Shown: positions 23,001 through 35,528, counted from the first letter of the stretch. The stretch is 64,000 nucleotides of DNA from Sesamum alatum (GCA_034509735.1 JACGWO010000006.1:6897001-6961000); one strand, 5' to 3'. The notes: generated by a model not told the origin, from the letters alone. Program-made: numbers and translations.

Positions 23001-23930
23001 ATATGATATATGATAAGTACTTTGCTTAATCGCAATCATTAACTTCTATTTAGACATGAAATGTAAAAGTTCAATTGAAGGAGAAAGATAAATAACAATT
23101 TTATGAGGTTTAATTGTATTTATTCGCCCTATATAAGGGGTGGCAAAATAAGGACCGTAATATAGGAGTGGTAAATAACAACTTGGAAATACTTTTTTCT
23201 TTTTGACAATTATAGAATTCCGGCCACCAAATTATTAAAAGTGGCTGAAATTTGCTTATGTGTATAATCTAGGGCTTTTTAAATTAGGAAAAAAGTTGAT
23301 TGGATATTTTCTTATTTTTTTCTGCCGCATAAGTGCTTACATGGAAAAATTCCTTGCCACATGAGCAATGACATGGAAAAAAATGCAGAAACACTTTTTT
23401 ATTTGGGTTTTTTTCCCCCTCTGCCATACAACTTATGTCATACATGCTCTAGTCATGTGCTAGGCCGTTGCTTGTGGTTTATCTCATCCCCACTCTGACT
23501 ATCAAACATATTGTTAAACAGAAACGCTTCCATAATAATTCATACCATGTCTTATGTTATGCTTGTTATAATTTTCAATTGTTTATCTATAGAAGCTCTT
23601 TGATGTTAAGACGTGACCACAACTTATTAATCAACTAAAAATTTTAGCAAGCCATTTGTCCCGCATTCTTTCACTTGGTACCTATTCAATAACCAAACTT
23701 TCATCTCAAAGGTCCAAACAAAATATAAAATACATGAATCATCCTGATGTCCTTTACAGTTGAGTAGTATCTTATATGTATCACAGTGTATCATATATAT
23801 CCCCACACGATAACAAATTTTAATTAAATAAGCCTTTGCTTATTTAGTATTCCAAAATAATATTATTTTATCGAACTAAAATGTGCACAACTGAAGCGAG
23901 ACGAAATAATTGAATAAGAGTTGCGTTCAG
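23001..23930. other. Spacer, no gene seen
   Basis: AT-rich sequence with a short MITE-like fragment near 23105-23190. No coding region or RNA was recognised. Confidence 0.55.
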
Positions 23931-23935
23931 TATAA

Positions 23936-24294
23936 CAATTGTATTGAGCCCTTGGGGGGGGTGGGGGGGGTGGGGGGGAGGGGCACACCACGTCCCTTTT
24001 GAATTGCCAGGGGTCCCTCCGGGGGTCCGGTCCGCCACTAGAGTCTTCCCTGGACTGTCTTGAGCATTACCCTGTAGAAGTTTGTTCAACATGATTTTTT
24101 CTGTAAAAGGAAAAGATCAGGATTAATCACATAGAAATGCCAAGAAAGAGATGAGTAAAAATTAAGAAGAAAAGTAAAGAGTACTCGGGGACTCCTCTAC
24201 AGGGACCTCCTTGGGACTCAACCCAAACTGAAAGAGAAGTCTCTCATCTATCAAGTCCCCGGTGTCGTAGGGGTCACGATTCAATTCCTCTAGA
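23936..24294 (-). pseudogene. Antisense ORF of Tat element, distal part (split by CACTA)
   Basis: Read on the minus strand from the CACTA end, pieces such as ETSLSV and SQGGPCRGVPE-like decayed frames, then NKLLQGNAQDSPGKTLVA and GGTPGNSKGT, continue the Pro-rich tail of the antisense ORF whose start is at 32215. The minus-strand sequence at 31544 and 24294 joins without a gap in the domain order. Poly(G) runs at 23946-23978 encode the Pro-rich part. Confidence 0.5.
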
Positions 24295-24760
24295 CACTAC
24301 AAAAATAATCATTTTTTGTGACAAAACATTTAGTGGCAATAATAAAATCATCACTAAAAGCAATGGTTTAGTGTCAACTTTTGTGTATGTCACTAATTGT
24401 CGGAATCGGCAACCATTAGTGACAACTTTTATTATTGTCACTAAAAGGTTAGTGCATTTTTCGATTTTGGCAGGAAAGAAAGTTGTCACTATTACTAATT
24501 AAAATAGTGAAAATATTCTAATTATCACCAATTACTAAGAAAAAAATTTAGTGTAAAAAAGGAGTTGTGACTAAAAGGTAAATATCACCAGTGATGAAAA
24601 TAGTCATCATTATTACCATATAAAATAGCGACAATACTTCAATTATCACTAATGGCTAAGAACAAATGTTAGTGTCAATAAAAAGTTGTGATCAAAAGTT
24701 AACATCAGTAGTGATGAAAATAGTCATCACTATTAAGAAAATACTATTACTCTTACATAA

Positions 24761-27700
24761 ACGGTATTTCAAAAACATAAAAGCTCACATAATAGATACA
24801 AAAATTATCAAAATCAAGTTGCACATTTTTTGACATTTTATACTTAAATTTAACTAAAGTAAATTTAAAAGTACAAATTAAGATATCTACTACTTGTGAA
24901 AGGTTGGTAATAATATTTTATTTATAGTTAATTAATTAATTATTAAGTTCAAAGATTAATTGTTGTTTAATTAAATTAAAAAATTGACCTGGAGGATATA
25001 TTTAAATCCTTTAGAATTTTACTCACGCATGATGATTCAAATGCTAAGAAAATTAGAAATATAATTAAAAAAAATTGATATGCGTTAAAAAAGATCGAGT
25101 CATTATTCGGTATTAATAATTTATCTAATTTGATAGGACATGTAGTTCTAGGTGATAATTCAAATAACACTTTAAGTATGAGGTTATTTTTCATAGTAAA
25201 ATTCATACTTTAAAAAATTACATCTTATCTTACGATATGGAACAAATTGAATTCTTAGTTTGAGACTATTGAAGTATTTTTAATTAGTTTATATTATAAT
25301 AAATAGTTAAAATAATTAAATAATAGTTATTAGTAATATAACATCTGGGTAAGTTTAACCATTAGAGAACATGCAAAAATTTATAGTATTTTTAAATTCA
25401 AATTAAAAAATTAAAATAAAATTTAATATAATTAGTATATTTAGAAAATGTGATAATTCTAAAAACTTAGTTTAATATTCTTTAGATTGACATTAGTTAG
25501 AAGTTAAATTCATTTTAATATAGGAGCAGGGTACTAAAAGAAGCTCAATGACATGATATCCTCATAAGCCTTCAATGACACTTTGTTTTTTTTCACAAAA
25601 GTGACACCACGTCATTTTAAAATCACTATACAAATTATACTAGATATAATGGCACACAATACCTACACGCATAATTAGTAATGTTTTTTATTTTATTAAA
25701 ATTTATAATTTGTTCATTTATATTAAAATATGTTACTGCCTTACAACTTCATATACATAAGCTATCTAATAACATTTTTAAATTCATTAATTATTAATAT
25801 ATATTTTACTTAAATTAAATTGAAATACACACTTTGTAAAATATATATTATGTTCATAACGATGATTAAATATACATGCAAAATAAATACTAGTGTGTAT
25901 TTCAATTTCAATTAATAATAAATTTAAAAAATGGGAGTAAATTAAATTTTTTATACATGTAATTGCATGGAAGTAATTTTATAAAGTAACTTGATTGAGT
26001 AGTTAATGTAACATGCACGGGGAAGTTGAAGAATATTTCTGGTATTGTTATAATTTGGTTTAGTGGTATCAAAGCTACCACTTTGAGTCTAAAAATTCTC
26101 TTTCCTTTATAATAGTATAGATAATACAAGAACGGCGTGCCACGACGGCTAATAATGTATAAAAAATGTTACTGGGGGCATTTCAATAATTTGCCAAATA
26201 TCACTTCAAATCATTTAATGAGATGAAAAAGTATTAATTAATCACACTTTGTTTTAATCAACTTATTGAAGGAAATAAAAATACGCTTTATTAAGTAATT
26301 ATATTACACATTTAATTTCATTCAGTCACATTGTCCAATTCTCTCATCCCATATTTGGCACATTGTTCTTCCCCAATGCCTTCCTTCTCCCCTGATCATC
26401 ACGGTGTTGCTAGGTATTTGCTTAATAATTTTTCGGTGATTCTGCTGCCTCGGGTAAATATTACATATAAATTAATATTAATATTTTTATTTAGTTAAAT
26501 ATATTAATTTAATAGTTATTCTAATTAAATAACTATATTATTAAAGATAAATAATTATGTAACTACAAAAGTAATAAAATTAATTAACAAAAATATGGAG
26601 GGAAAACAAGCGCCAAACTTTTGGTGAAAGAATTCTCTGCCAAATGAAGAATAGAAACATGGCCACGATTGTCTCCCATTTCTACTCACAGAAAACTGCT
26701 CCAAACAACTTAAGTTCTTCTCCAAGCTTCCATTTTGGTACTCCTCCATTCAAGTTGAGTTCTTCTTCTCCAATCTTCGATTCTTTTTCTTCCACAACCA
26801 TAGTTCGATCGCCTTCCAGAATAATTCTTGTGGTTCTCATCTAGAAATTCTTTTCATCTTACTTCAATGTCGACTCGCAATTGGATGCACGTACAAGGTA
26901 TGATTTATCTTTCTGTTATTTTGATGATCAAGGATATTGAGATTCTATCTATAAATTGATTGCTAAATGTTTAGCTTTACTGAATTTTCGTCCTAATGCT
27001 TGGTTTTGGATCATAATTCAGTACAATTTTGCTGAAATCTGTATATAATTTCTGTTCTGTGGACTACCGTTCATGCTGGCATAGTACATAATGCTTTGGT
27101 TTACTATTGCATTTTCTCATGACTATTTGGAGCACGGGAACCCAAAAGACTGAAAAATCTGTAGCTACTCGAATGACAGACCTATTCGTTGTAATGATAA
27201 ATTGAATGAACTATTCTAGTCGTTTGAAATCTTTACTATGGATTTGGTTCTTGAATAAAATGGAAGTCGCTTTGATCATCCATTTAGTATTTGGTCAGGA
27301 CAAAAAAATTGATTTACCAGTATGACTATACCATTTATGAACTATATGACAATGATTTATAAATCAATATCTTTAGACAAGTTTGATTCAGCAATCCCTG
27401 AAATGAAGGATTAGAACCAAACAAAGGGCCAAAACAATCAAATGCTCATCCTTCTTGACATTTCCAAACTAAATTTATTAATATGGATATGTTGCTTTGC
27501 CAAGAAAAATATCAAATTTATCACAATGAAGATCGTAATACTCAAAGCAGAAATATGCTCTGTCGGTACTTATGATATTTATTGTCATTTCCTATCTCCA
27601 TGACAGGATTGCATATTGTGTTACGTTTAGTGCCGTCGTATCTTGATGTCCATGTGTTTCTTGGTGATTATAACTATCCTTATGACATTGTATCTTTTCT

Positions 27701-28330
27701 TGCCCCTCTTTCTTTTGAATTTTTTTTTTCTTGTTCGTGCTATAATTATTTTGGTTCCTCCATATAGTACAACGAATTTCTGTCTGGGTCTGTTGTTCCA
27801 ATTTCTGTATGTTTGGTTGTGTTCGGATTGGTGTGTGTTAGGTTATGGCTGGGTCTGTTGCTTCAATTTCTGTCTGGTGTGGCCGTGCCACTATCGTCTC
27901 GTTGGTAGGTAGCTTGTGGCCTGTCACTGTACGTTGTTGCTGGCTTTGTTTGTAGGCTAGCAGTTGGTATGTTTTTCTTCTACGCTGAGTTCTGTGTTTT
28001 AGTAGGCGGGGGTATAGTTTTTGTGTGTAGTTTGTGTTCTTGCTGTGTAGGGGTCAGCTGTAGGCTGGTAGTGTGGCCTCATGCTGCTCTTGGTTACTGT
28101 GGTTGGTTTATAATAGATTCATCGCTTTTGAGTTAAAAAAAAGTACAACGGATTACTGTTTAGGACTAGAGGTTTTGTAATATAATATCCAATTATCCAA
28201 GGTTGAATTGTTTTAAACTTATTCATTTGTCTAGTAATAAATTTTATTTTGTTTATTAGTTTTTAGTTAGCATTTTTTGTATTCAATTGATTCCGTTAAT
28301 TTATTCTTTCTTTTTTCCTTTTGATTTAGT
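24761..28330. other. CACTA interior without clear coding sequence
   Basis: AT-rich DNA. A possible first exon at about 26869-26901 (MSTRNWMHVQ, ending at a GTATG donor) resembles openings of CACTA transposase proteins, but nothing downstream confirms it. 27780-28100 is GT-rich without domain signal. Confidence 0.4.
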
Positions 28331-30720
28331 TTTGGATAGGGCTCTTAGCAGTGAAGACATAAATGATCAAACTCAAGTACAAGTAGATCTTCGAGAACAA
28401 CCAACCGAATTAACTAATTTAGAGCAAGTTGATACGGCTAGTAGTGGTTTGTAATAATTTAATTTAAATTCTTTTATGCATATTAATTTTATTGGTTTCA
28501 ATATAAATTGATATTGTTATTTTGTATGAATTTCGTTTAGTGATGTCTAGCAAGAAAGGAAGAGGGATAACCAAAGGTATTTCAGTTGAACAAAAGGAGA
28601 AAGATGGAAAAACTAGAAGTTACTATTCATCCAAGACGTAGGCGGGTTGTCGGCGACAATGCAAAGGACTTTAAGACTGAGGCTTGTGTTGTCCTTAAGC
28701 AACACGCACCTCTTCAATACGCCCGTTCGAAAGACATTCCCATAGATAGCAAGAAGAAAATGTGGTGAACTTTGGTTAATTGATTTTTAGATTCAGCAAA
28801 AAGGTCATATATTAATATCTTCTTTTGCACATGAATTTTGCAGAAAAAATTTAACCTCCAAGATAGTTTCGAAGTTCAAAAAATAGTTTTTGACCAATTG
28901 AATTGGCAATATTGCAGTTATCGACACAAGCTACATGTGTATTACTTTGGCAAGAAGGATGAGGAGGAGATATTGCACAAACCTCCTAATGGAGTAAGTG
29001 AAGAAGATTGGGAGAAACTAATTAACTACTTTGAAAGTAATGGATTTCTACATATTTGGAAATTTTGTTTAATGGATAAATGATTGTACATTGATTTTCT
29101 TTTTATGTATTTGAAAATTTTATTTATGCTTGATCAGATGTTGACAGACCATGTATGAAAAGCTAGCTTTTGTCCAGTAATGTTTTTGACAATTCTTTCC
29201 TCATTTTAGAGTATGAAATCTAAAGGAGTGCAGCACCATTGCCTTCAATACTTTTTTTTACGGTAAATTACATCTACCTCCCCTGAGATTTCGCATAATT
29301 ACAAAAAATTCCCTTGTTGTTTGAAAAATTACAAATACCCCCCTGAGGTTTGTAAGTTTCAACCGGAGGCCTGAAATTGACCATTTTGCCCTTGATTTTT
29401 TATTTAAATTGCAGAAAAATCAGTCAAGACAAATTGCATTATTAACTCCTCTGTGTAAAAAACTTTGAGAACCTCTCCCTGCACATTGTAGTCTAAAAAA
29501 ATTCAAAAATATTTAAAAATTATATAAAATATATAAGGGCATTTTGGTCAGTTCATCCATAAAAATTGATGGAAATGGGTTATTTGTTAGACGGTTACAA
29601 ACCTCAGGAGGGCATTTGTAATTTTTCAAACAACGAGGGGGCATTTGTAATTATGCCAAACCTCAGGGGAGGTACATGTAATTTAGCCTTTTTTTTAATA
29701 TCATATTGAGTCTTAATACAAATAACATCGAAATGTAGAAAATTAGTGATAGAAACAAAGAGAATCGCAAGAAGTTGAAGATGGCTCATATTTGTGGAAC
29801 AAAATCTATTGCCCAATATTGCTATGAAGATGTAAGTATTTATAGATTCTTTTGTACTTAATAATCAATAATATTCTTGTCTCATTTCTTATATTTTTTT
29901 ATTTAGCGTGATCCTGAGACCGAGCAAGAGCCAACACGAACTGCTACTTGGAGAAAAACTCGATATAGTAACAAGAAGAATGGTTGGATCGATCAAACTT
30001 TAGAAGAAGTTTATGTAAGTAATTCAAATTGCAATTTTTACTAACAAAATATACTATATTAACACTATACCTAATATGCAGGAGGACATAACTAGATTGC
30101 AAAGTCAAGCAAGTGAGGCGGTCCAAGAACCAATTACCGAGGATGAAGCTTTTATAAAAGTGCTTGGTCCAGAAAAATCAAGTCGACAATATGATTGTGG
30201 GGATGGCTTGAAGCCACCTTCTAAAAGAGGAGAAAGGATCAATGATGAATTCATAAAAGAGAATGAAGAATTGAGAAAACAAGCTGAAGAAGATAAAGAA
30301 TGTTTGGAGTCACTCAAGAAAGATAACAAAGAGATGCATGAACGCTTACAGACATTAGAGTCCCAAGTCAATACTCAAGAAGTTCAAGTGCAATCACAAG
30401 TGCAAGCTATTCTCAAAAGTCAACTTCCGACCATCATTCAAAACTTGAGTATATTTGATCAAATTCATCCACCGGCTAATGTAAGTTACTCGTAATTCTA
30501 GTTTTACTACTTTTTCCTAGTGCGTTGATTTAGAATTTTTTTTTTTTAGAACTAAAATTTTCGTTAACTTTTGATGCATATTTTGTTTTTATCATTTGAG
30601 TTTTATATATTATATACGGATGCTTAGAATATAATTATATTATTTTAGATTTTTGGCAGGTTTGAAGCTCCAAAAGTTCCTAAGGGGGTTGGTGCATTTT
30701 CTAGAAAAAACTACTCACTG
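28331..30720 (+). pseudogene. Plant transposase (Ptta/En/Spm, TNPA-like) gene, decayed
   Basis: Apparent exons lie near 28331-28452, 28541-28765, 28844-29075, 29748-29831, 29907-30014, 30082-30480 and from 30660. Readable motifs follow the usual order of the family: MSSKKGRGITKG, KLEVTIHPRRRRVVGDNAKD, HAPLQYARSKDIPIDSKKKM, NWQYCSYRHKLHVYYFGK, MAHICGTKSIAQYCYED, EPTRTATWRKTRY, then a coiled-coil tail (about 30190-30430). The second exon has a frame slip in an A-run near 28605. The protein would bind the AGTGACAA-type ends rather than cut DNA. A MITE sits in the intron at 29261-29688. Confidence 0.68.
29261..29688. repeat. MULE-like MITE, 428 bp, perfect TSD
   Basis: The ends are CGGTAAATTACATCTACC and GGTACATGTAATTTAGCC. 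They are flanked by identical 9-mers TTTTTTTTA (29252-29260 and 29689-29697). It contains inner inverted words TTGTTTGAAAAATTACAAAT and ATTTGTAATTTTTCAAACAA. It is the same family and length as 34630-35057, and is inserted in an intron of the TNPA-like gene. Confidence 0.87.
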
Positions 30721-31543
30721 CGACAAACACTTGTGCTTATTTCTTTTGGCATTTAGTTTCACATTGTAAATGCGACAAACACTTGTGCTTATTTCCTTTT
30801 GCCATTAGTTTCACATTGTAAATATTCAATTATGAACTCTTTCTCTATGATAGACAATTTCAATATATACTTTTATTTGGTTTTATTCTTTTTGCCACAT
30901 GAAGAGAACCGATTAATTATTTTTTCATTACAGCAATAACTAAATAAATAATGTAATTACAAGAAAAATTGACTAGGGACATTGTCACTAAATTAAATTA
31001 AATTATGTCACTGTAAATGACCAAATAGTCACGGTGATTTTTATCATTATATGATAATAATTAAAAAGTATATATTTTTGTACTTTGTATTTACAGTGAT
31101 GATCTAAATATTTTGTCGTGACTAAAGTAGTTATGACTATAAAAGCATTGGATATAGCGACAAGTACTATATGTCGCTAAAAGTACCTACTTTTTGTGAC
31201 AAGAGTTCTATGTGGCTAAAAGATCATAATACAGTGACAAAAATTATATGTGACAAAATACATTGGGTTAGAGTGACGAAAATCATATGTGGCTTAAAAA
31301 CTGGATTGTAGTGACAACACGTATATGTGGCTAAAGCATCGGGATCTAGTGACAAGAATTACATGTGGCTAAAAGAATAGGTTATAGTGACAAAACTAAT
31401 AGTCACGACTAAAACTTTTAGTGACAGTTCTTATAGTTACGACCTAGTGACGACTCGTAATGTCGTCACTGGTATATTATAGTAGCAACTTTTATCTGTA
31501 TAGTGATAAGAATTATCGCGACTAGAAATGATTATTCTTGTAG

Positions 31544-32215
31544 AGGCATCCAAGCAGGAGGGAGCTTACTAACCCACTCACAAGGGAAGGACCAGGGGGT
31601 AGGAGGACGTACAAAATTTTAAAGTCCCCCTCCAATGATTGGGGGCACTGAGGGCGGGCAGAAAATGAACCCCCCGACGGGGAAATAAATAATGACTCTA
31701 GGCTCAGATTTTTTCAGCTGAAAGCAAAAGATTTTTTTTTTTCTAGTGACAAGCACGTTGTTATACATCAAAACCATGGCAAAACCACCAAGGAGAAAGA
31801 AGGAATTCAGGGACAGTTAGTTCAAGGGAATCCTAAATAACCTAGACATGTCCTGATAAAAGAGAGGAACGGGAAATCGAAGGCCGGCCTTCAGTTAGGC
31901 CGAAAAGAAGCACAAGCACCCTGGCGGAGAAAATTTCGGCAAACTATTAGGGGAATGCACATAAAGAACAAAATCGGGAGGAATCCTGTATTCCTCCTGC
32001 AACCTAGAGACGACGGCGACCCGAAAGAAGGAGGCCCTCTCCACCAGGGGTAGACTTGCCCTCCTCTTCTCATCTTCTTCCTCTGACGGCTCATCCCTCT
32101 CCTCTCCAAAGGAAGATCCATCTTCCTCATTCCCCTCGGCCAGACTTTCTCCCTCAACTAACCCCTCTTCCTCCTCGAAGATGGTAGAAGACGAAGCAAG
32201 AATGTATAAGCTCAC
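31544..32215 (-). pseudogene. Antisense ORF of Tat element, proximal part
   Basis: The minus-strand ORF starts at 32215 (MSLYILASSSTIFEEEEG), has a Glu-rich segment and then LQEEYRIPPDFVLYVHS and FSPPGCLCFF, the same order as the antisense ORF at 7164. A stop at 31895 is followed, in shifted frames, by CFQLKKSEPRVIIYFP (about 31700), the counterpart of CFRLKRSEPGVFHFFP in the other copy. The frame then meets the CACTA end at 31543. No function is known for this protein family. Confidence 0.62.
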
Positions 32216-32326
32216 GTTTTTTTTCAGAAGACGTGGGAAGGGGGAGAATGGAATAATGAGCGGGTAATAGTGCGCTTGAGGGGGAAAGAAAGAAAAAAAA
32301 AATTGCAGTTACCTTATAAACGTGCC

Positions 32327-32353
32327 CATAATCGTCCCTCATTGGGTGGTTAC
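32327..32353. promoter_or_regulatory. Conserved palindrome upstream of antisense ORF
   Basis: On the minus strand GTAACCACCC-AATGAG-GGACGATTATG: same position, loop and most arm bases as the perfect palindrome at 6950-6977, with arm substitutions. It lies about 110 bp upstream of the antisense start. Confidence 0.5.
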
Positions 32354-32650
32354 AAAGCAGTAAGAATAACTGACGCAAGCAGTTATACATACGCCCCCCT
32401 CCCCAATGTCCAGCAAGTGGGCGTCACGCGCCCGGTCCCCAAGGCAACCTGTATCCTAGCTTGCCATAATGATAGCCCTAGCCATCATCGCAAGTCTAAC
32501 GCAATGATCCCACAGCCCAAGAAGGTTGTTTCACTTCCCTAGCGACAAAAGAGACTCATCCCGGACCTTCCACGGACAACAGAAGGACAAGCTCCAACCT
32601 TCTTAAAGCTTTCTACTCTAAGAGGGAGTGAAAATGCTCCCTCCCCCTCA

Positions 32651-32665
32651 GAGTGGGGGGACTAA
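32651..32665 (+). other. Polypurine tract
   Basis: GAGTGGGGGGACTAA sits directly before the LTR start, as in the two other Tat-like elements of the window. Confidence 0.65.
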
Positions 32666-33370
32666 TTAGTATGTACTAAATGGTTGGCTCAAGCATAAAG
32701 CTCAGATGTCGAAGAAGGTCCATTGAAGCCGAAAAGAAGATACCAATGCCCAACATGAAGGCCCAACTACCACTTGGATACGGTCTAAGGGGAACTTTGA
32801 TCTAGCGCAAGAGATGGATCAGGGCCCCACGGAGGAATTCAAGACCAAGCCCAAATGAGGAGCAGGGCCAGCCAAGCCCCTTGATGGAAGGCCCATAAAC
32901 GGAGGCCCGACCCACTAAAAAGTCCGAATAAGGGTCATCTGGCTTTATCTCTATCCATGCAAGATTCTCTCAACTAGCTCCTACCTTTTAGGAGGCCTTG
33001 TCCCCCAGGACTCTAGGAAGGTCAGTAACTAACCCTTCGAGAGTCCAAGCCCTCAAGAGTCCTTCTTGCTTACAGATCCTTCTCTATAAATACTAGCCTT
33101 CTTGGTTGATTCAACAATGGTTTTTCCACACTCTAAGCTCTCAAATTACTCTCTAAATTTACACAAAGCACGCTTTATGCTCACCTTACACGAATTCTCA
33201 TTATTTTCTTATTTCATTAAAGTTTATTCTTTCACAATTGCTTACTAACTTGAGCGCCGGAGTGCTAACGCTCTTTTTTGCAGGTCCCCTTTCCTAACTT
33301 GCAAAAATGAAGACCCACTCCGCTCGAGTCCGAGAAAATCAACCGGATCGAGCTCTTTTAGCTCGCATCA
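32666..33370 (+). mobile_element. 3' LTR of Tat-like element (CACTA host)
   Basis: It begins TTAGTATGTACTAAATGG after the polypurine tract and ends GAGCTCTTTTAGCTCGCATCA, so the CA end is kept while TG at the start seems mutated. CTATAAATACTAGCC at about 33082-33096 is the TATA region. TTACTAACTTGAGCGCC near 33241 matches the LTR at 5364-6018. The 5' LTR and gag-pol are not in the window. Confidence 0.68.
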
Positions 33371-33640
33371 ATTATTATTCTAAATTAATGGAATTAAATT
33401 TGAAAATTTTGAAACTTTTTTATTTAAATATATTTGTTTTTTTACCTTAATCAATGAATATTTATGTATTAATATGCTACATATATATACAATAGTCGGG
33501 GTATATCGATTTTTTCAATCTTGTCTAATCGGTCAAACCAGTAACCCAATGACCCAATAATTTGTCCAATTTAATCTCCGGTCCGATTTTCAGAACATTT
33601 CACCAAACCACATGAAACGTCACTTTTACTTTTGAGAGGA
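33371..33640. other. Spacer, no gene seen
   Basis: AT-rich sequence with no recognisable feature. Confidence 0.5.
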
Positions 33641-33649
33641 TAATAATAA

Positions 33650-34617
33650 GGGTAAAGTATATCGTGGGACCTCGGAATTGGCTTGATTATAAAAATATCC
33701 TTATAAAATTGAAAATTACCACTATATCACTCATGTCTAATTCTATGTAACTCCATTTAATAAAGCTATGGCGAATTTTATATCTGATATTTAAAAAATA
33801 CCCCTCACTAATATTGACTGCAATTTGTCCATTTTTTCATACTAAAATGCCGCAATCAAATTTTAGGTAAGACATTTCTGATAACTTCTTTCCTACTATT
33901 TTAAAGTAAATATTATCTATCAACAACAAATTAGAGGAAAAAAGGCAGCAGACATGACGATAGGAGAGAGACGATACAGAGACAAAGAACAAATAAAATT
34001 GATGAAAGATGGTATTATCTCATTACAAAATAATAACAATAATATTACTGACAAAATATCAAGTAAAAATTTTAACATTCTCACAAAAAATACATATTGA
34101 GTGACAAGAATTATATAAAAGTTGTCCTTATAGACAACTTAATGACAATAAATAATTATTATCACTTAGTTGTCACTATAGATGAGTCACTAATTATTTT
34201 TAGTGACAATCTAATGCACAATACTTTGTTATTAGTTCTTGCTAAATACAGTATTTTACAAAATAAATTTTACGTTAGAAATTTAAAATTTATTATTGTG
34301 ACAAAATAAAAATTATTATCACTAAAATATATATATATATATAATTAGTGATAATATTAATATTATTACTATTTTATTTTTGTTGCTAAGTTTTTATTTT
34401 CTTGTAGTGTTTATTATGGCCAGTCCATTAAAGTTTATTTTATATTATTCGTTTTTCTTTCTGTTAGAAAAGATCGAGGGTATTTAAGTATCTCTACACT
34501 TTTTTATTTGTTTGGGTTAGTAATGTTAACCTCAAGAGAGTTAATTGTAATTTTTAATCTAGTAGAGATGCATTTATAATTAAATCAAATCTCAAAAATT
34601 GTGAAGGTAATTTACCC
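33650..34617. repeat. MULE-like MITE interrupted by a CACTA MITE
   Basis: The ends are GGGTAAAGTATATCG and GGTAATTTACCC. The flanking 9-mers TAATAATAA (33641-33649) and TAATAATTA (34618-34626) agree at 8 of 9 positions. Without the inserted CACTA MITE the element would be about 575 bp. The arms are diverged. Confidence 0.7.
34021..34409. mobile_element. CACTA-type MITE, nested
   Basis: The left end CATTACAAAATAATAAC and the right end TTTTTATTTTCTTGTAGTG fit CACTA termini with one change. Interior TAGTGACAA/TTGTCAC words recur, and a long AT run lies at 34328-34341. The flanks TCT and TTT are a weak 3-bp duplication. It is the same family as 47016-47447. Confidence 0.7.
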
Positions 34618-34629
34618 TAATAATTATTA

Positions 34630-35057
34630 GGGTAAATTACATCCACTTCCCCTGAGGTTTGGCATAATTATAAATACACCCTCATTATTTGAAAAATTAC
34701 AAATACATCTCTGAGGTTTGTAAGTTTTAACCAAAGGCCCGAAATTGATCATTTTGCCCTTAATTTTTTTTTATTAAAATTATAGAAAAATCAGCCGAGT
34801 CAAATTGCATTATTCCTCTTCTGTGTAAAAAAACTTAATAAACATATCCGTGCACATTGTAGTCCAAATAATTTTAAAAATTAAATAAAAAATAATTCAA
34901 TGTATAAAGGCATTTTTGTCAATTGTCCATAAAAATGAATGGAAATGGGTTATTTGTTAGACGGTTATAAATCTCAAGGAGTATTTGTAATTTCTCAAAC
35001 AACGAGTGAGTATTTATAATTATGTCAAATCTCATGAGAACTAGCTGTAATTTACCC
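34630..35057. repeat. MULE-like MITE, 428 bp, perfect TSD
   Basis: It begins GGGTAAATTACATCCACTTC and ends CTGTAATTTACCC. It is flanked by identical TAATTATTA (34621-34629 and 35058-35066). Same length and internal order as 29261-29688. It abuts the previous MITE almost end to end. Confidence 0.88.
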
Positions 35058-35066
35058 TAATTATTA

Positions 35067-35519
35067 TACTTATCAATTGATATTGGTGAAAACATAAACA
35101 ATTTAATTTAATGGATATTGACCAAATTTCATGATTTTACTCTCTCTTCTTTTCATGTGAGTATTTATTTACAACTTACAAGTAATCATTCCTGTTTTCT
35201 TCTTGTGCCAGTGTACTCAATTATTATAATTAAACATTGTCTTTTAATTTATTTGAAAGTAGGAGACATCAGGTGTCTGTCAAATGCAGAAGAAAAAAAC
35301 ATAATGAGCCAATATCATCTGTCTCTTTGCTTTTGTCTTTCTCTTTGTTGCTCCTCAGGGAATAAAACTCTGATTTTCATGCTTCAATTAATCCCCATTT
35401 TTAGAGGTGGTGCCCATCCCACTTTTCTCTACTTGTCCTTACTTTTTGCTTCTGTATATATCGAGAAAGATGCACTTATCTACTAGAAAAATAATTATAT
35501 TAACACTTTTTGATATTAG
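35067..35519. other. Spacer, no gene seen
   Basis: A 122-codon frame at 35118-35486 has no domain resemblance, is Leu/Ser/Cys-rich and lacks supporting splice or promoter signals. I treat it as chance. Confidence 0.5.
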
Positions 35520-35528
35520 ACTAAATTA

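Larger units (their letters stand above)
24295..31543 (+). mobile_element. CACTA (En/Spm) transposon
   Basis: The left end is CACTACAAAAATAATCATTT and the right end is AAATGATTATTCTTGTAG, an imperfect inverted pair. The last two bases of the canonical right end (TG) are missing. Both subterminal regions (24295-24760 and 31000-31540) are crowded with AGTGACAA or TTGTCACT words in both orientations, the usual transposase-binding arrays of this superfamily. It encloses a decayed TNPA-like gene. No TNP2-type catalytic transposase was found, so it is non-autonomous. It lies inside the antisense ORF of a Tat element. Confidence 0.82.

Noticed and set aside
35118..35486. Possible small secreted protein gene (122 codons)
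   Set aside because: No domain, no recognisable promoter or splice support, and it is flanked by MITEs.
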